A stretch of 64,000 bases of DNA from Himantopus leucocephalus (lineage: Eukaryota > Chordata > Aves > Charadriiformes > Recurvirostridae): NCBI GenBank assembly GCA_003993805.1, contig RSEF01000012.1, positions 3,012,575-3,076,574 on the forward strand, read 5' to 3'. The position numbers were made by a program, and so were the translations under genes. Below the pieces are notes generated by a model that saw nothing but the letters and a program-made list of their open reading frames with translations, searched no databases and was not told where the DNA came from. Positions 22,203 through 35,687 of this stretch are shown here, piece after piece (the stretch's first letter is position 1; each line of letters starts with the position of its first letter).

Positions 22203-25200
22203 AGAGTTTAAACAGACAACAACAGCAAAAAAAATCCAAATACTTCAGCTCTTGCTCACAAAACCTGGTATCCCTGCACTGCACTCTCCGTGTATTTTGG
22301 CTGTTCTGTCCCCTGGTAGTTTGTCCTGAAAGCTGTATTATATGACAATATATTTTGTATTATTGTTTTTTTTTATATTTTAATATATATCATGACTAAT
22401 ATTTAAAAAATGTTTTAAATGCAAACTGTTACATCTAGTGAACTATCACTATCATTATCTAATTTCAGAAGACAAGAGTGAGGCATACCATTTAACATTA
22501 AAAAACCTACACTTTTGCCTTCAAGACTGAAGACTTCGGGTTTCAGAAACAAAGGAAACAACCTGTATTTACAAAGTATCCATGCTCACTCCACAAGTTG
22601 CAGCTAGAAAGTGACATGTGAAACCCTTAGCAAGGTAAGATAAAACTTTCTTCCATAAACTAACCACTTTGTTGGAAGAAATAAAAGCAGACACCGTTCC
22701 TTTAGCTTAAGTGTTTTCTTAAACTGCTCCATCAGTTGTCTTTTCAAAAATCCTTTTATTAAAAAGACCTCAGAAGAAAAACTAGACTGGAAACAGGCTA
22801 TATGCCAGGAAGAAGGGAAAAACAGAGCCAAACAACCAAACTTGACAGTAGCAAAGTGCAGAGTTCACTTTAGCAAGCACTATACAAAGGTTAGTTGCTG
22901 CAACTGCCATTTGCTATACTCCACTCTGTATTCTACTTTAAAGTAATTAGGTAGGCCAAGTACTTTATTTTCTTTTTGCAGAAGCAGAACCAGTTACAGA
23001 TCATTTAATTTCAGTAATACACTTTGAAGTGATATGGACTGTAAAATTGGGATATGGAAGAGCCTGATGAGAATTGCGTAAGCCTTGGTTTAAATTTAGG
23101 AACTCTGAAGATGTGGCCTATAATGCCAAGAAGCTTCCAATGGCAGAGCAACGCCACCTTAGAGCAGAGAGCCAAGAACTGAAGTAGTTAATGTACTTCA
23201 AGGGTCATTGTGCAGATCTGCTACTGTCTCAAGGTACAGAAAGACATGTCATATACCCTGTAATGGGCTATGTCTAAACAGCTACTTAAAAATTAAATAA
23301 TACTTGATAGCTTGAAATTAGGTAGTTGTGTAGGAAATCACATCAAGGAGAGCCTAGCTGAGGAAACATAGAAAAAGGACTGCCAGACATGGTGGAAGCA
23401 ATCAACAGCCATTCTTAGTAGCACTTTCCCCACAATATTCCTGTTGACGTCCACTTTGGTTCAACAATACATGGACTTCTTTTATCCTCCTGGAGCTATG
23501 ATGCCCAAAGGAATATGGTCAGTAGGGGGACTATGAAAGGTCTCAAGAGTTACAGTAGCATCTACAAGAGAATTACTGATTTAGGGCTCCTCCTTTTCAG
23601 ATTTTCAACTATCAAACCTACCTTAACTATTGGAGAAGTAACAACAATTCAAACTTTAAGTTCCCCATAAAAGATCCTTAACTGAGCCTTATACTTGCTA
23701 TATACCAGCAAATGTCTTGCCAGAGATCTGGCTGTGCCATAGCATCAAATAGGCCTAAAACTCAGTCTAATCTTGTAGAGTGAGGGTTACCAACCTCTGC
23801 AAGCAAGTTACACGGCTTTCCTTCTTCTCCTTTGTCCTTTCTTGCATCCTTTCCACTACCTCTTAGCCTTTCTCAAGGCAACATCACATTTGATTCTGTC
23901 TGCAGCCATATGGTCGGAAGGTAAGTCTAAAGTAGCTTGAGCCAGAAGTACAGTCAAATCTGGTGATCATCCTTGCTTACTGTGCTTTGGCTTGCCCTGC
24001 AGAGCAGTCTCAGAGCTCATTAACTGGATTCCTTTCAAATAAAGATGAAACAGAAGATTCCGTCTGAGAAAGCAGCTAATACGCCCCAGCCATTAATGAG
24101 CATTCAGTCCAACAGGACTAACAAGAGCTAGTCTGGAGCAGAATTCAAAAAACACATGTAGTGTGGATGTTGAGTCTTCAGCGCAGTCTCATGCGCTCTA
24201 TAGACCTGCTATACTGGAATCTCCTACCTGCTAATATAGATGGAGCCAGAGAAGCAAGTTGCTAGCACAGAAGCATTTATTAGCTTGAGCTGTGATCCAT
24301 GCTTACTAACGAAGAGCAGTTGTTAACATACTAGCTGTGCTAGGGAGTGAATAGCATTTTTTTTCCTCTCACACCTGCTGTTTAAACGCTGTTCTTTAGA
24401 CAGATGTTGACAGCTGGCTCAACCATCATCTCAGTGACATGGATAACTTCATGGCAGTTAAGCGAGGTTAGGCAAGATAACTTGGTCTACCCTAATCTGT
24501 GGTTTAGAAGAGGTGCATTAAGTAAATTCAAATGAGGCCAAGCATAAGTGAAATAATGGCTATGATACCAAACTCCACAGTATTCAGTGTTGACTGAAGA
24601 TACATTAAGAAAACATGGCTGTACACCCTTCCAATTTCAGCTGCAGACAGTAAGTTTGCAAAAACTTCAAAAACACCTTTGCATCAGGAAACAAAAAGCT
24701 TGTTTTAGAGATATGGGTACTTCATCCTTCTGGATGGCTAGTAGTATCTATAAACACAGTAGAAAAATATCATAATGGAAACAGGCATCATGGGAACAAT
24801 CAAACCAGTAATTTCTACACTATGTTTTTTGCTTCTAATAGATTCATTTACTCCATGTTTCATGTATATATAGTGCGATTAAGACGAAAGCATTGCCAGG
24901 CTGTTACTGTTTCTCTCTGCATATATCATAGGTAGTGACAAAGTGAGATAACACTCAACTAAAATAAAGTTCAGTCACTCCCTGCTCCTTAGTCAACATC
25001 CTTCGTTTTCCCTCACGGTTCTTTTAAATATACACTGACTAGATCATAGCCTCAATTTTACTGGCTTTATTATTCATTCTTTGGCTGAAGAGTAAGGCCT
25101 GTGATCAAGTCTCTGTGATTACAGTGAAGATGTGCCCTTGAATCTTCATTTTAAGGATGGGTCCTTCACAAACTGTCTCCCACGTGTACTGCAGCAGTAG

Positions 25201-28200
25201 CAATCCTATCAACTGCCTTCTCAGGCTGCACATGCGGTGCTTTCTTTTTTCCCCTCCTGTAAGAAAATAAGGGGGATGATCTGGTTAAGAACAGCATTAC
25301 TATGGCTCATAACTTAGTTTCCTCCATTGTTATCTGGATGGTAGAAAGACATTAAGATAGACTTAGCTTAGATAATGTCATTGGCAGATTACTGGCTGCA
25401 ACTCACCCTCCTTTCCCTGAATCCCCATGCTGCATCACTGAGTGCTTATTTATGGTATTGTGTTGTTAAAACAGCAGCTCAAGCATACACAGGATGAAAT
25501 TCCACCTTGTGTCAGTGCCTCCACTTTGATCTACTGAAGTGGCATGTTATTTCTGCAACTTTAACCAAGCGTGACTGACTGTAAAGCAATAGCTAAAGTC
25601 ATGGTATACATTGTGTACAACAGTCAACATTTCTTCCACATTCTTGGCGTTTGCCTCTGAAACCACATACAATATGATTAAAACAGGATGCAAATGAATG
25701 GACAAACAGTCTTGCTTCAGTATATACAATCATATCTCATTAGCTTCAGTATTAACTACTAGACTAGACAGCTTCTTAAATACATACACAGGACAATTGG
25801 ATTTTTTCCGTCCCCTCCTCCACACATTGCACAGTCAGGGCATTATGTGCAGTAGAAGCATGGAAGCTGAGCTATGGCTGTCATTTGCTGAGATACTGCA
25901 AAAATGCATTGCTGACATAAGTAGATGCAACCCTGTTTACCAGAGCAGGAGCTGCATGCACTCAGCACTGCTGGAATCCAGCCATTTAGCTACTATGGGG
26001 CTACAGGCCCAATTTTGCCTTAAAAACTTTCTCAAAGGAAATTCCAAAATCAAAGTCTAGTGAGAACGCTGAGTGGTTAGGTAGCTCATTACCTACAAAA
26101 TCCAAACAACAGTGAGAAAAGAAAATGAGTGGCGGCATGGGAGGAGACCAATGGGCTGTGCAATTGCAGTTTAAGCACTGTACAGATTGCAAACTGTACT
26201 GCAATCTGTCGATCACTGCTGGCATGGATTGTAACCTTGCTAGTCCTGAACATCTCTGTATAGGGTTTAATTTCATTTGCAGGGTACCTTAAAAAAAGAC
26301 AAGTTATGGTCTGGAATTCCAGTCATTGTAGTCTGGTGTATGGGAATGTAGTACATTCTCAGACCAAATCTGCTGCAGCTTTTCCAGAGATTCAGTCCAC
26401 GCTGTCATATCTTACTCAAAACAAATTCTGTTCTTTTGTCAGTGATAGCAAGTGGTTTTAGTTAAGCGCAAGTGCACACAAGTAAACACCCTGTGAAAAG
26501 AATATTCAGCAGGCTGTGAAATAATGATCAGCTCTGCAGTTCCAACTGGAGCATGAAAAACACTTTAAACATCCTTTAGCTTCCATAGAACAGCAGTTGT
26601 GTCTGCTACGCAGGCTACAAACCGCTATAACCAGCAACCTGGAAAAGGCAAGGTTCTCATGCAGCACCTGATGCAGAAATATCCAGACAGGGAAATGAAT
26701 TCACCTTTGAAGTCCATAAGAGCAGGACACAAGAAAGAGACACGTATATGCAGAACATATTCATAATTCAACTCAGCTACAACCTTCTCCTCGGATACAG
26801 CTGACAAAGTAATCTGCCAAAGGAAAACTGTTTATGGAAAGCTTCATAACAGACCAGACCATTTTTGAGCTACAGGCAGCCAAATGTTGGATAAAAATAA
26901 TTTTAAAATCGTAGTAATTTTTATATTGCCTCTAAACAAAATGTCATTTAGTAAAAAAAGACTGGAAAACAAACTAAAATTTGCATAGTTTCCAAAATAT
27001 TATGGCAATTTTATGACACATGAAAAATTGTTCAGATTAAACCAAATAAGTTGAGACAAGTTTATGTCTCTCTCTCTACAAAGAGACTTGTTTATCCCTA
27101 TCTAGCATGTAGTCTATCAGAGAGAAAACAAATCATTGCATGTCTCGCATAGTTAGAAGGAATTCACTGTGACTGGTTTTGCTAATTGCTCTGCTCTTTG
27201 ACGATATTTAGGGAAGTATTTCTGCTATCAATGCAACAGAACTACAATATTTAAACTGAAGCTTGTAACGCTAATACAGCAATATTTGAAGGTATTTGGA
27301 TTAGCTTTATTTAACCAATTGCTGATATTAGTATTTATAAAATTTTTGTAAATTTACAAACTGAATTTTCACTTGTTGCAATTTCTTCCTATTATCTGTT
27401 AAGATAAATATGAAATACTTATGTAGATGAGTTTGAGGCATTTGCCTGCATCTATGCTTGAAAGACCTACTGAATACATAAACATTCCACATCACTTCAT
27501 CACATTTGCTTTCTCTATTTGATTCTTAATAACCTAGCTTCCATAACACTTACTCTTCAAACAAGCAGGGAAGTTATTAGTCACTTTAGACTCTGTTTAA
27601 ATTAGTATCTGCATTCAAATAACTGAATTTGCTAAAATTAAGAAAATAAAGTTATTGATAACATGCTAAGAGAAATCTCTCAAACAGCAATGCTTTCATA
27701 GGTTGTGTAAATTTAGAAAAAAGGTAGGAGACACAGCTATAATGACCAAATAAAGCAGGATTTATTTGTGCTGTAATTTATATGGAAAGAAACAAACTGA
27801 AAGAAATTTTCTTCAGCTTGTCCTCTGCAACACAACAGGCTTTGACTATTCCTGCCCTTTGAAAGAACAGCTGCATTAGAAGCCCTTCAAGAAGGGAACT
27901 GTTCAAGAATGGATGAGATGGATTTATGCCAAAGCATTCTCTAATTATGCAGACCATTATCCATCACCAGCACATCCCTCCACATGTGCAAAAATACAGT
28001 GACTTCAGTTGTACATTGAACACATTGTTCAGCTAGTCTTCAGTAATAACATTACTTAGCTGCTAATGAATTTAAAGTAAAAAAAAAAAAAGAAAAATAA
28101 AAAACCCTCCTCCAATTTCTTTGCAGCATAGCTTCAAGAATTGCGAGAAATAATGATATGTACTACATGGAAACAAGTATAGGTGTAGTAGTAAGATCAG

Positions 28201-31200
28201 GCTGTCTTTTTTATCTAATATGAAGCTACAGATGGAGCTACACCAGAGGCCTGTGGTCAGTCACTATGTAGTGTGCAATCTACATTACTTTCACATCTTT
28301 CATCTTAGCAGTTTCCTTCACAGTGCTATCCTCGTATCTGCAGAATATTGATTTATATTTATTTTCAACCCCTTATTAAAAGTGCTGCATGTGTTTCTAA
28401 CCAAGTCTTTGGATTTTTTGTAAGGGCTTCTGTTGTGGTTTGGTTTTCCTATTCAATCATTGTGAAGCAGAGAGCTCTCCTTATAATGGCTGCCCTGTGT
28501 CTTCCATCTTCAAGACTACACCAGGAGCAGGGCTTGCTGTAAACCACAACAGATTCTGTACACATCTAAATCCTGCAGGCTTTAATTTCACCCTTGTATC
28601 TCAGTTCTCGTGGTAAGTTTAAGATAGCAGAAACCTCCTTTACAGCAATTTTGTTACATGGGAGAACTGTGCCCCCAGAGAATAGAAGCTAATTTATTTG
28701 ATGCTTAAAAAGTAAACTAGAGAAGACACTTAGCATTATCCATAAGTCTCAGGTCTACACAAGAAAGTCAGATGGATAACTTGCTAAGCCTTTCCCATCC
28801 CTCTTATGAACCACAAGAAGTAAAGCAGGATGTGCAAACCATATGCTCTCTAAATTAAGACCACAGAGTTTTGCATACATGAGACAGGCTGCGAGATCTT
28901 TGCTCTGTAGATGCCCTTAAAGCTTCTTGACATATTTATGAGGAGAAAAAAACCCGCAACTTGTGCATTTACATCACATACCTGCATATTTTCAAGTAAG
29001 GCCTAAGGGCAAATGCCTTCATTTCAGCCAGCACATAAAGAAAGCTTATTCCTTTGTGGTTATATTCCCCAAGGTTGATTTTGAAAAATGGAGCTTCTTG
29101 AATTTTAAAGAATGGATTATGGTAGAAATATTTTTAAAGGTTTATTTAAAATGAAAGAAAAAGGGCAACTAGGTATGAGCAGCCTTGTTCTACGTAGCAG
29201 ATTTTAAGCTGTGATGTGAGGCCATAAAGCAAAGATAAAAATTAGCTACCACTATGAGTGAGTCAACTCCATTATGCTGCTTCATAACTGGAGGTTATAA
29301 AAACCCCATATCAGACCTAGCAAATTATGTATTGGTACCTCAAGAATTAGAGAAGGGAAATCACAAACCAGTCTGTTTTGGAACACACCCTGAAATATTC
29401 TGGATTCTTACTGGCAAACCACATTTGAGCTTTGGAAATACCTGAAGACATACAGCAGTACAGAAACAAAACTGTAACTTAAATTTTTCTGAGCTTCAGG
29501 AAATACCTTCGCAGGCCATACTTGTCTCTACATTATTCCCTTTTGTACTCTTGCTATTCCTTCCCTTGTTCACTTCTCAGGAATCTTCTATTCACTGGTC
29601 CTTCCCCTTTCATTTTATTGCAAGTGCTCTTTCAAAAATGCAGCAACTGACAAAAATATTCTCTCTTCACTGCCCTCTTTTCCCAATGCTTTTTGAACCT
29701 AATTAGGAGTCTCATATGAAGAAGATTCTAAGAGGAAATGAAAAATTGTTGCATAACTGACAAAGATGAGCTTTACAGTTAACGGCCATATTTCAGCTAC
29801 AGACCTATCACTGAAGTTTAACTGTCCTAAATTAGTACATCAGTTCAAAAGTAAATCCCTCAATCATACAATCTGGAAGAGAGAAAAAAGGTGATTCACA
29901 TTTGAAGTTGTGTGAAGATAGGAGAAAAATATTCCACTATTGGGCACTGAAAGTAACCTTCAAAATTGTTTAACATACATTATAATTTCTAATATTTTAG
30001 ATTTCAGATTAGGTCACTAAACAGAGTAGTTTACCTCAGCTATACTGAAGACTGCATTTAGTGATTTGACTGCATCCTGTTCATAAATGAAGAAGAGTTG
30101 TATGAATGACAGGTTTCTTATTCTCTATACCAGTGTTAATCCCCCAATAACTTGTATATCGAGAATGAAGTACAGTTGAACCCTTACCAAATACATGAGT
30201 CCACTGATGTCAATTAATTTGGCCCACGAACACGAGCTACAACTTTGTTTAAAAAGCCAGTTGTTATTTCATTCTGCAAGCCTGCAAATAAAATTTGAAA
30301 TTTAGTGGCCGAGTTTTAGGAAGCCTAAGGTTTACTCCTTGATTCTATCTAGTGCTGTATCACCATGACATTAGGGATTGACTTTATGCTCTCATGCGCT
30401 CTCAGAAAACATGACTGTAGAGCACACACTAGCAAGAGAGAAAAGGCAAGAAGTATTTTGGTCTGCATAAATTTTTTGTGCAGTGCCTGGTTTAGCTGCA
30501 GCTACACATAGCAAATCAGAAGTATTCTCTTATTTCCAAACCAAAGGGGAGTACTTCACAGGAGTAACAGTAACAAGGAATACCTGGATCCAGAGAAGAC
30601 AAAAAGGTTAACAGCATCAACAATGGAAAAAAGAAGCTTCCTCAGTATTTACCAAACAGGCAACACATCTAACATAGAATTGAAAGTTAGATTCTAGGTC
30701 TTAGCTGTTTCCACTTTTTCCTCAATTACCTTACAGTAAATCCACGACTTCTGTACTTGTTTTGTATGGTAGTTTTCTATTAGAAGAATCTTCTTCTGTA
30801 TATAGTACAATATTATGTATTGTATGCCAGTTCAATATTAACTACTAGAGCAGCAAACACCATTCTTCAGTGGCCCCTCCTGACATTTGGCGCGCCTTGC
30901 AATCTCCAACTCTTACGAGTAGTTAGAATGGGAATAAGCATCTAGCTAAGATAAGGGACTTTGGCATAAGGTTTTGTTTAACTTCAAGATCTATTCAAAC
31001 AGAACTTCTGCTGTGGTGTTTTCCTCCTCATCAGCTTCCCTATTTTACTTTGTGAAATTCGCATTGATCAGTTGCATGATACCAACCAGCTGTGGTAAGA
31101 GACCAACTGCGATTTCCAAAGCCTATGATCAGAGACCAACACTGGATTGAGTATCATATGCCACATCTAGACTGTTGAGAGAGGATACCATAAAAAAAAG

Positions 31201-31587
31201 TGCTAAGGAAAGGCACTAAAACCAGTTACAGTTGTACTTATAAGACAGTGAACTTGCAGCTGCATTTCTTAACGTGAAAGGAAATTGGTCTGCTTATCAA
31301 ACTCAAAATGCAAGCCTACTGACAGCAATAGAGAGGATCGCCAGAAGCTGTTACAAGTGACAGATGCTATTCTCAACTGTCCTTCAAGCAGACATGCTGC
31401 ATTTTCTTTAGTGAATGAATGTAATTTGATTTTGGCCCCAGTATGAAGTAAGGAGTTTGAGTTTCTTCTCTGAAAAATATTAACCCTAAATAAAATCTGA
31501 ACTTAAGTTTCTAGCAGGCTATTAGCTCTAGAAATAAAAGGAAGCATTGGAAGATTTTTGGAGGTGCTGAAACATTTGTTTTGAAGT
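22203..31587. other. Intergenic region between the TKT promoter and the DCP1A 3' end
   Basis: About 9.4 kb with no coding exon, RNA gene or retroelement that I can support on either strand. The longest open frame (25698-26060, plus, 120 codons) has no recognisable motif. A short perfect hairpin lies at 26182-26209, and A12 at about 28080. Confidence 0.7.
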
Positions 31588-31593
31588 TTTATT
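31588..31593 (-). terminator. Candidate DCP1A poly(A) signal (distal)
   Basis: AATAAA on the minus strand, about 4.0 kb after the stop. Beyond it the sequence looks intergenic. Confidence 0.35.
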
Positions 31594-32374
31594 ACAAAAA
31601 TATATTTGCAAACATACAAAATTTTGGATGAAAAAATGCTCATTCTTAAACATTTATGCAATAACTTAATAACTGCAAACATACATAGGTGCTATAAAAT
31701 CCATACCATACCAAAAACGTTAATGATGCAGTATCTATGTTTATTGACTTACAATTATTCTTATTCCTGGTTTCCAGAAATCTTTCCTGAAGTCCCCCTT
31801 CCCTGTGGTCTTCATTTTGAAAGAACATGCAAATGGGTACAACTGGTGCATCCACAAAAGTGGCAAAACTCAGAAATTACTAAAAGCACATAATGTACAT
31901 TAAAAAACTTAACTAACCATATGCCCATACACTGAATAGATAAAAATAAATACACCACCAAATTAGAGATACTGCAATTTTTCCAACTTGAAGTGAAGGG
32001 AAGATATTGCATCTTAACATTTTTGTTACATTGCCAGACAAAACCGAGGTGATACATATTGCACACATTCCTCCTGTTAAGATATGCTGTACAAAGCAAC
32101 CCAAATACCTGGCAAAAAGGTGGATGATTTGTTTAGAATACTTTTAAAAAACAAGAAGTCCCAAATTAAAGTTCATTTTCAAAAATATTTCAGAAATTGT
32201 ATCAGTGATGACACGTGGCATAACAGGTTTCAGATATACCAAAATGAAGCAATTAGAAATGCAAGCAAAAATGAGATACATCCAGCAGTAAGTTTTTAAA
32301 TATTATATTGAGAATTTATACACAGAATTAAACATTTTATATGAAATCAAGATGAATCACTTATTTTTTTTAAC

Positions 32375-32380
32375 TTTATT
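32375..32380 (-). terminator. Candidate DCP1A poly(A) signal (proximal)
   Basis: Plus-strand TTTATT is AATAAA in the DCP1A transcript. It is preceded by A/T-rich sequence and followed in the sense strand by a mildly U/G-rich region. Confidence 0.35.
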
Positions 32381-34193
32381 CAATCATTCTGCAAATCTTG
32401 TTTAATTTGGAAAGATATACTGCTTCTAAGTTAATAGCTGTTAGGCACCTTTCGTATAAACTTTGCATTATTAAATAGCAGATAAAGTCTAACTACAAAA
32501 CGGAGAATTTTGATTTTCTGAATAATTCAGCAGCTATAGGTTTTAAAACTGTCTTTGATTAGGTTTGAGTTTGGTTGGGGTTTTTTTTGTTTGTTTGTTT
32601 TAAAGTGACTTAACGCTAGCCATGAAACACATGCTTAGATAACACAATTAATTTGGGGAGTATAGTCTCAACTAATAATCTTAATTCTCATAGGTAAAAT
32701 CCCATTAAGACAGCAGTTTTTTTTTAAAAAAAATTAAACAAAAATCACTTGAAAATGGTCACAATAATTTCCTGTGATGACCCATGGTAACTTGCTATGC
32801 ACTAGCTATTCCTACATGTGGCTAACATCAATCAAGGTCTTTGACAAGCTGGCAATTTTAGATTTATACAAGAAGTTAAAATAATCAGGAAAATAAAGTT
32901 TTTAAATAACGCAGTCCACATTAAAAAAAATAATTCAAATTTTACACTGTAGTTGAGCTTGTGTTTTACAACGCAACTTTTCATTAAAGAGGTTTATCTG
33001 TTAAATCCACTACCCTGGCACTTTTCATAAGTAACAGACTGTAACTCTGCGGTGTATTGGATGACACCTTGATTGGTTCCAGTGTCTGTTGGCTACAAGT
33101 AGAGAGGTTAAAACAAACACATGCAGGTGATCAAGATGAACAGGTTTGCTTGTTGTAAAAATGCCTGCCTAGTAACTACGATTTCAACTCTGTTTCTCTT
33201 CCAATTCATTTTGAAAGCTGGGGGGGGTGGGTAAGTAAACCAATAATGTAAGTAAACCACTTGTTACTAGTACACTAGAAAAACAAAGTAAAGATCTGCT
33301 AACTGCTTGTGGGGGTTCCTGGACAGCTGGAAACAAGTTAAGGTATTCAAAGTAGAGTCAAACTCTCGTAACAGCATTGCTACTCTAAACAGTATTACTT
33401 TTGTCAATTGTACATGACTGAAGAACTCAAAATACAACTCCTTCCTATCGTATCTATAGATCTTTGGATATGACTGTATTTAGCAAACAGAACAAATATG
33501 CACTAGCAGCTTCCAATATTTCTATTCTTAGAAACTTTTACCAAATCTTCCTTCGAAGAAATGGGAAGCTGTCTGTAAGAAGTGAGAAGTTATGGACTTC
33601 GTCTTTGCTAAATCCAGATAAAAAGCAAGTCTCTATTTGGTTTAGGCTATCAATTTTTGTTCAGAGGAACTGCTCATTGGTTTGTCCCTTTCAGTGAAAG
33701 TTTTTCTAGAAAACCCAACAAAACAAATTAGTTTAGACCTTAGATCTAATTTGAATCTCATTGTTTATGCGCATACACAGTATTGTAACTCTAGAATTTA
33801 TACAGAAAGCTCCTGTCTTATTTAACAAGGCTGTTTATATTGCTGAATTCAAATGCTACCATTAAAGCCAATATATTTCTTGATGAATGTGCATGACATT
33901 AGCATCTTTCCCTGAATTTTGCACATTTTTCTAACAAAATACCATATATTTTAACTGGAAACACCAAACTCAAAGGCTGAGAAGAGCTTTTCAGAAGGCA
34001 GGTAGTGCTAAACAAAGTATGTTTTCTACTAAAAAGCTATGAAAAAACTAAAATAGATCAAATACATAAAAATGTAAATATTTGTTGTATCTAAAACATA
34101 CCGATTTGTGAACAAGTCACAATTAAAGCTCAATTACTAGCTTCCAACGAAATGCCCATGCACCTTGACTACATCAACATCAACTAATCCTTA

Positions 34194-34216
34194 GGATATA
34201 TATATATAGATATATG
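34194..34216. repeat. (TA)n microsatellite
   Basis: Alternating TA with one GA interruption, in the probable DCP1A 3' UTR. Confidence 0.85.
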
Positions 34217-34845
34217 TTGTAAGGAGCCAAACAATTTTTTTCTTCATATTTCAATAGTGCTTGAGGGAAAAGAAAGAAGCAGTGCATCATAACTTGCTAC
34301 AGGTTATCTTTTTACTCAATAAACCAAAACTTTTCTACTGGAAAAGCATCCTTTAAAACTACTATTGCTAGAAAAAGTTGGGACCTGAAGTCTTATTAAT
34401 TACCTTCGCATGCCTTTAAGAAATAAATACAAGCCATGGGTAAAACAACACAGCAGCATAAGAAACTATAATTAGATTTTTTCTGACTTCAAATGGGAAA
34501 GTATCCAGTTAAATTCTTACATTAGGGAATTACTAGATCACATATAAGAAGCATTTTAATTAGATATACTTCAGACTATGAAGTGTGCACTAACAATCTG
34601 GGGAGAGGGCAACAGAAGAAAAGCATGCATTTGTTCCCCATCTGCATAGTTTTCAACACTGCAGTTCCAATACAACTGAGGAATGAAAGCCAACTACGAC
34701 ATGGTCTGCCCTTAAGCTAAAAGGGAAACAAAGTATTTAAATTATTTCAAACACTGCTGAAGAGGGAGAGGGCCTTCCAGTGGTGGTCTCCTATCTACAA
34801 GTTTAAAACGAGAACTTCAACATGCAGCAGAACTACTCTGTTGCT

Positions 34846-34911
34846 TTAAAAACAAAAAAAAAACCAAACAAAAAACCAAACAACACACCACCACAAACAA
34901 ACCAAAAACAA
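34846..34911 (+). repeat. A/C-rich low-complexity tract
   Basis: AAAACAAAAAAAAACCAAAC-type sequence on the plus strand, hence G/U-rich in the DCP1A transcript, within the probable 3' UTR. Confidence 0.8.
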
Positions 34912-35606
34912 TCACTGAGGATTTTGCATATTTCAAATTTTACCTTTTTAAAGAAAACAGCCTTACTCACTTAGATACCTATTTAATGTCAGCAATGCAG
35001 AAGCAAGTAAGATTAATGGAATATTTAAAGGATGAATTTATGTGCATTAGCTAAAGACTGTCAATGTATCGAGCAAATCACATTTTTAAATTTTTTGTTA
35101 AAGATTTAGCTCCAAAGGCCTGGCTTCCAGATCTGTTCCTTCCCCACAGCTGCCAACTTAAACCACAAGGCATTTTACTCCTTTTCCTCAGTCCTCCAAA
35201 CTGGAACTATGTTACCACAGCTGAATTTTGTTCTGGTGTGGTGTAGTGTACTGTACTATGCATCTGCTGGTTTAAATAGTATCGAGTCTGTAATACTTGA
35301 ACAGTGAATACAGCTAGGAATGAAAGCCGGAGCAAACATTTGCACATTCAGTTAATGCTAATGAGAGCTCAAATGCAACTTAAGTCCCCTCCCCAGTAAA
35401 AACAAAGGTTTGCTGGTGATGATCACAGTGAAAACCTAGATCACTTCTGAGAACATTACTTTCATAAGTATTTAAGGAATAGTCTTTCCTAACAGGTTCA
35501 AATTCAAGACGTTGAAAACTAAATATTCTTTTACAAAAATATTAGTTTTATAGACGAGGCATAATTGTTTCTAAAATGGATATATTTTAAGTAGATTTAG
35601 CCTTGA

Positions 35607-35687
35607 TTATAGCTTAATGTTGTCTGTATTCTTGGTTAGGACTTGCAAGTAGACTTCATGAATAGTGCTGAGAAAACGGGCATCATT
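35607..35687 (-). CDS. DCP1A: DCP1A last coding exon
   Basis: 81 nt, NDARFLSTIHEVYLQVLTKN then TDNIKL and TAA at 35609-35607. It matches the human C terminus FLSTLHEVYLQVLTKNKDN. The acceptor is TCTGCAG|. Confidence 0.95.
   Translation of the reverse strand, partial: NDARFLSTIHEVYLQVLTKNTDNIKL

Larger units (their letters stand above)
31588..35606 (-). other. DCP1A: Probable DCP1A 3' UTR (maximum extent)
   Basis: Downstream of the DCP1A stop the sequence is AT-rich, has no supported coding exon on either strand and holds many ATTTA-like elements. Canonical minus-strand AATAAA signals occur at 32375-32380 and 31588-31593, which would give UTRs of about 3.2 or 4.0 kb. Mammalian DCP1A also has a long 3' UTR. 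The exact end is an inference. Confidence 0.5.

Noticed and set aside
25698..26060. 120-codon plus-strand open frame in the intergenic region
   Set aside because: No domain, no convincing start context or neighbouring exon; likely chance.
35411..35451. GTGATGA...CTGA resembling C/D snoRNA boxes
   Set aside because: The boxes are only about 35 bases apart, lack a terminal stem, and lie in the probable 3' UTR rather than an intron.
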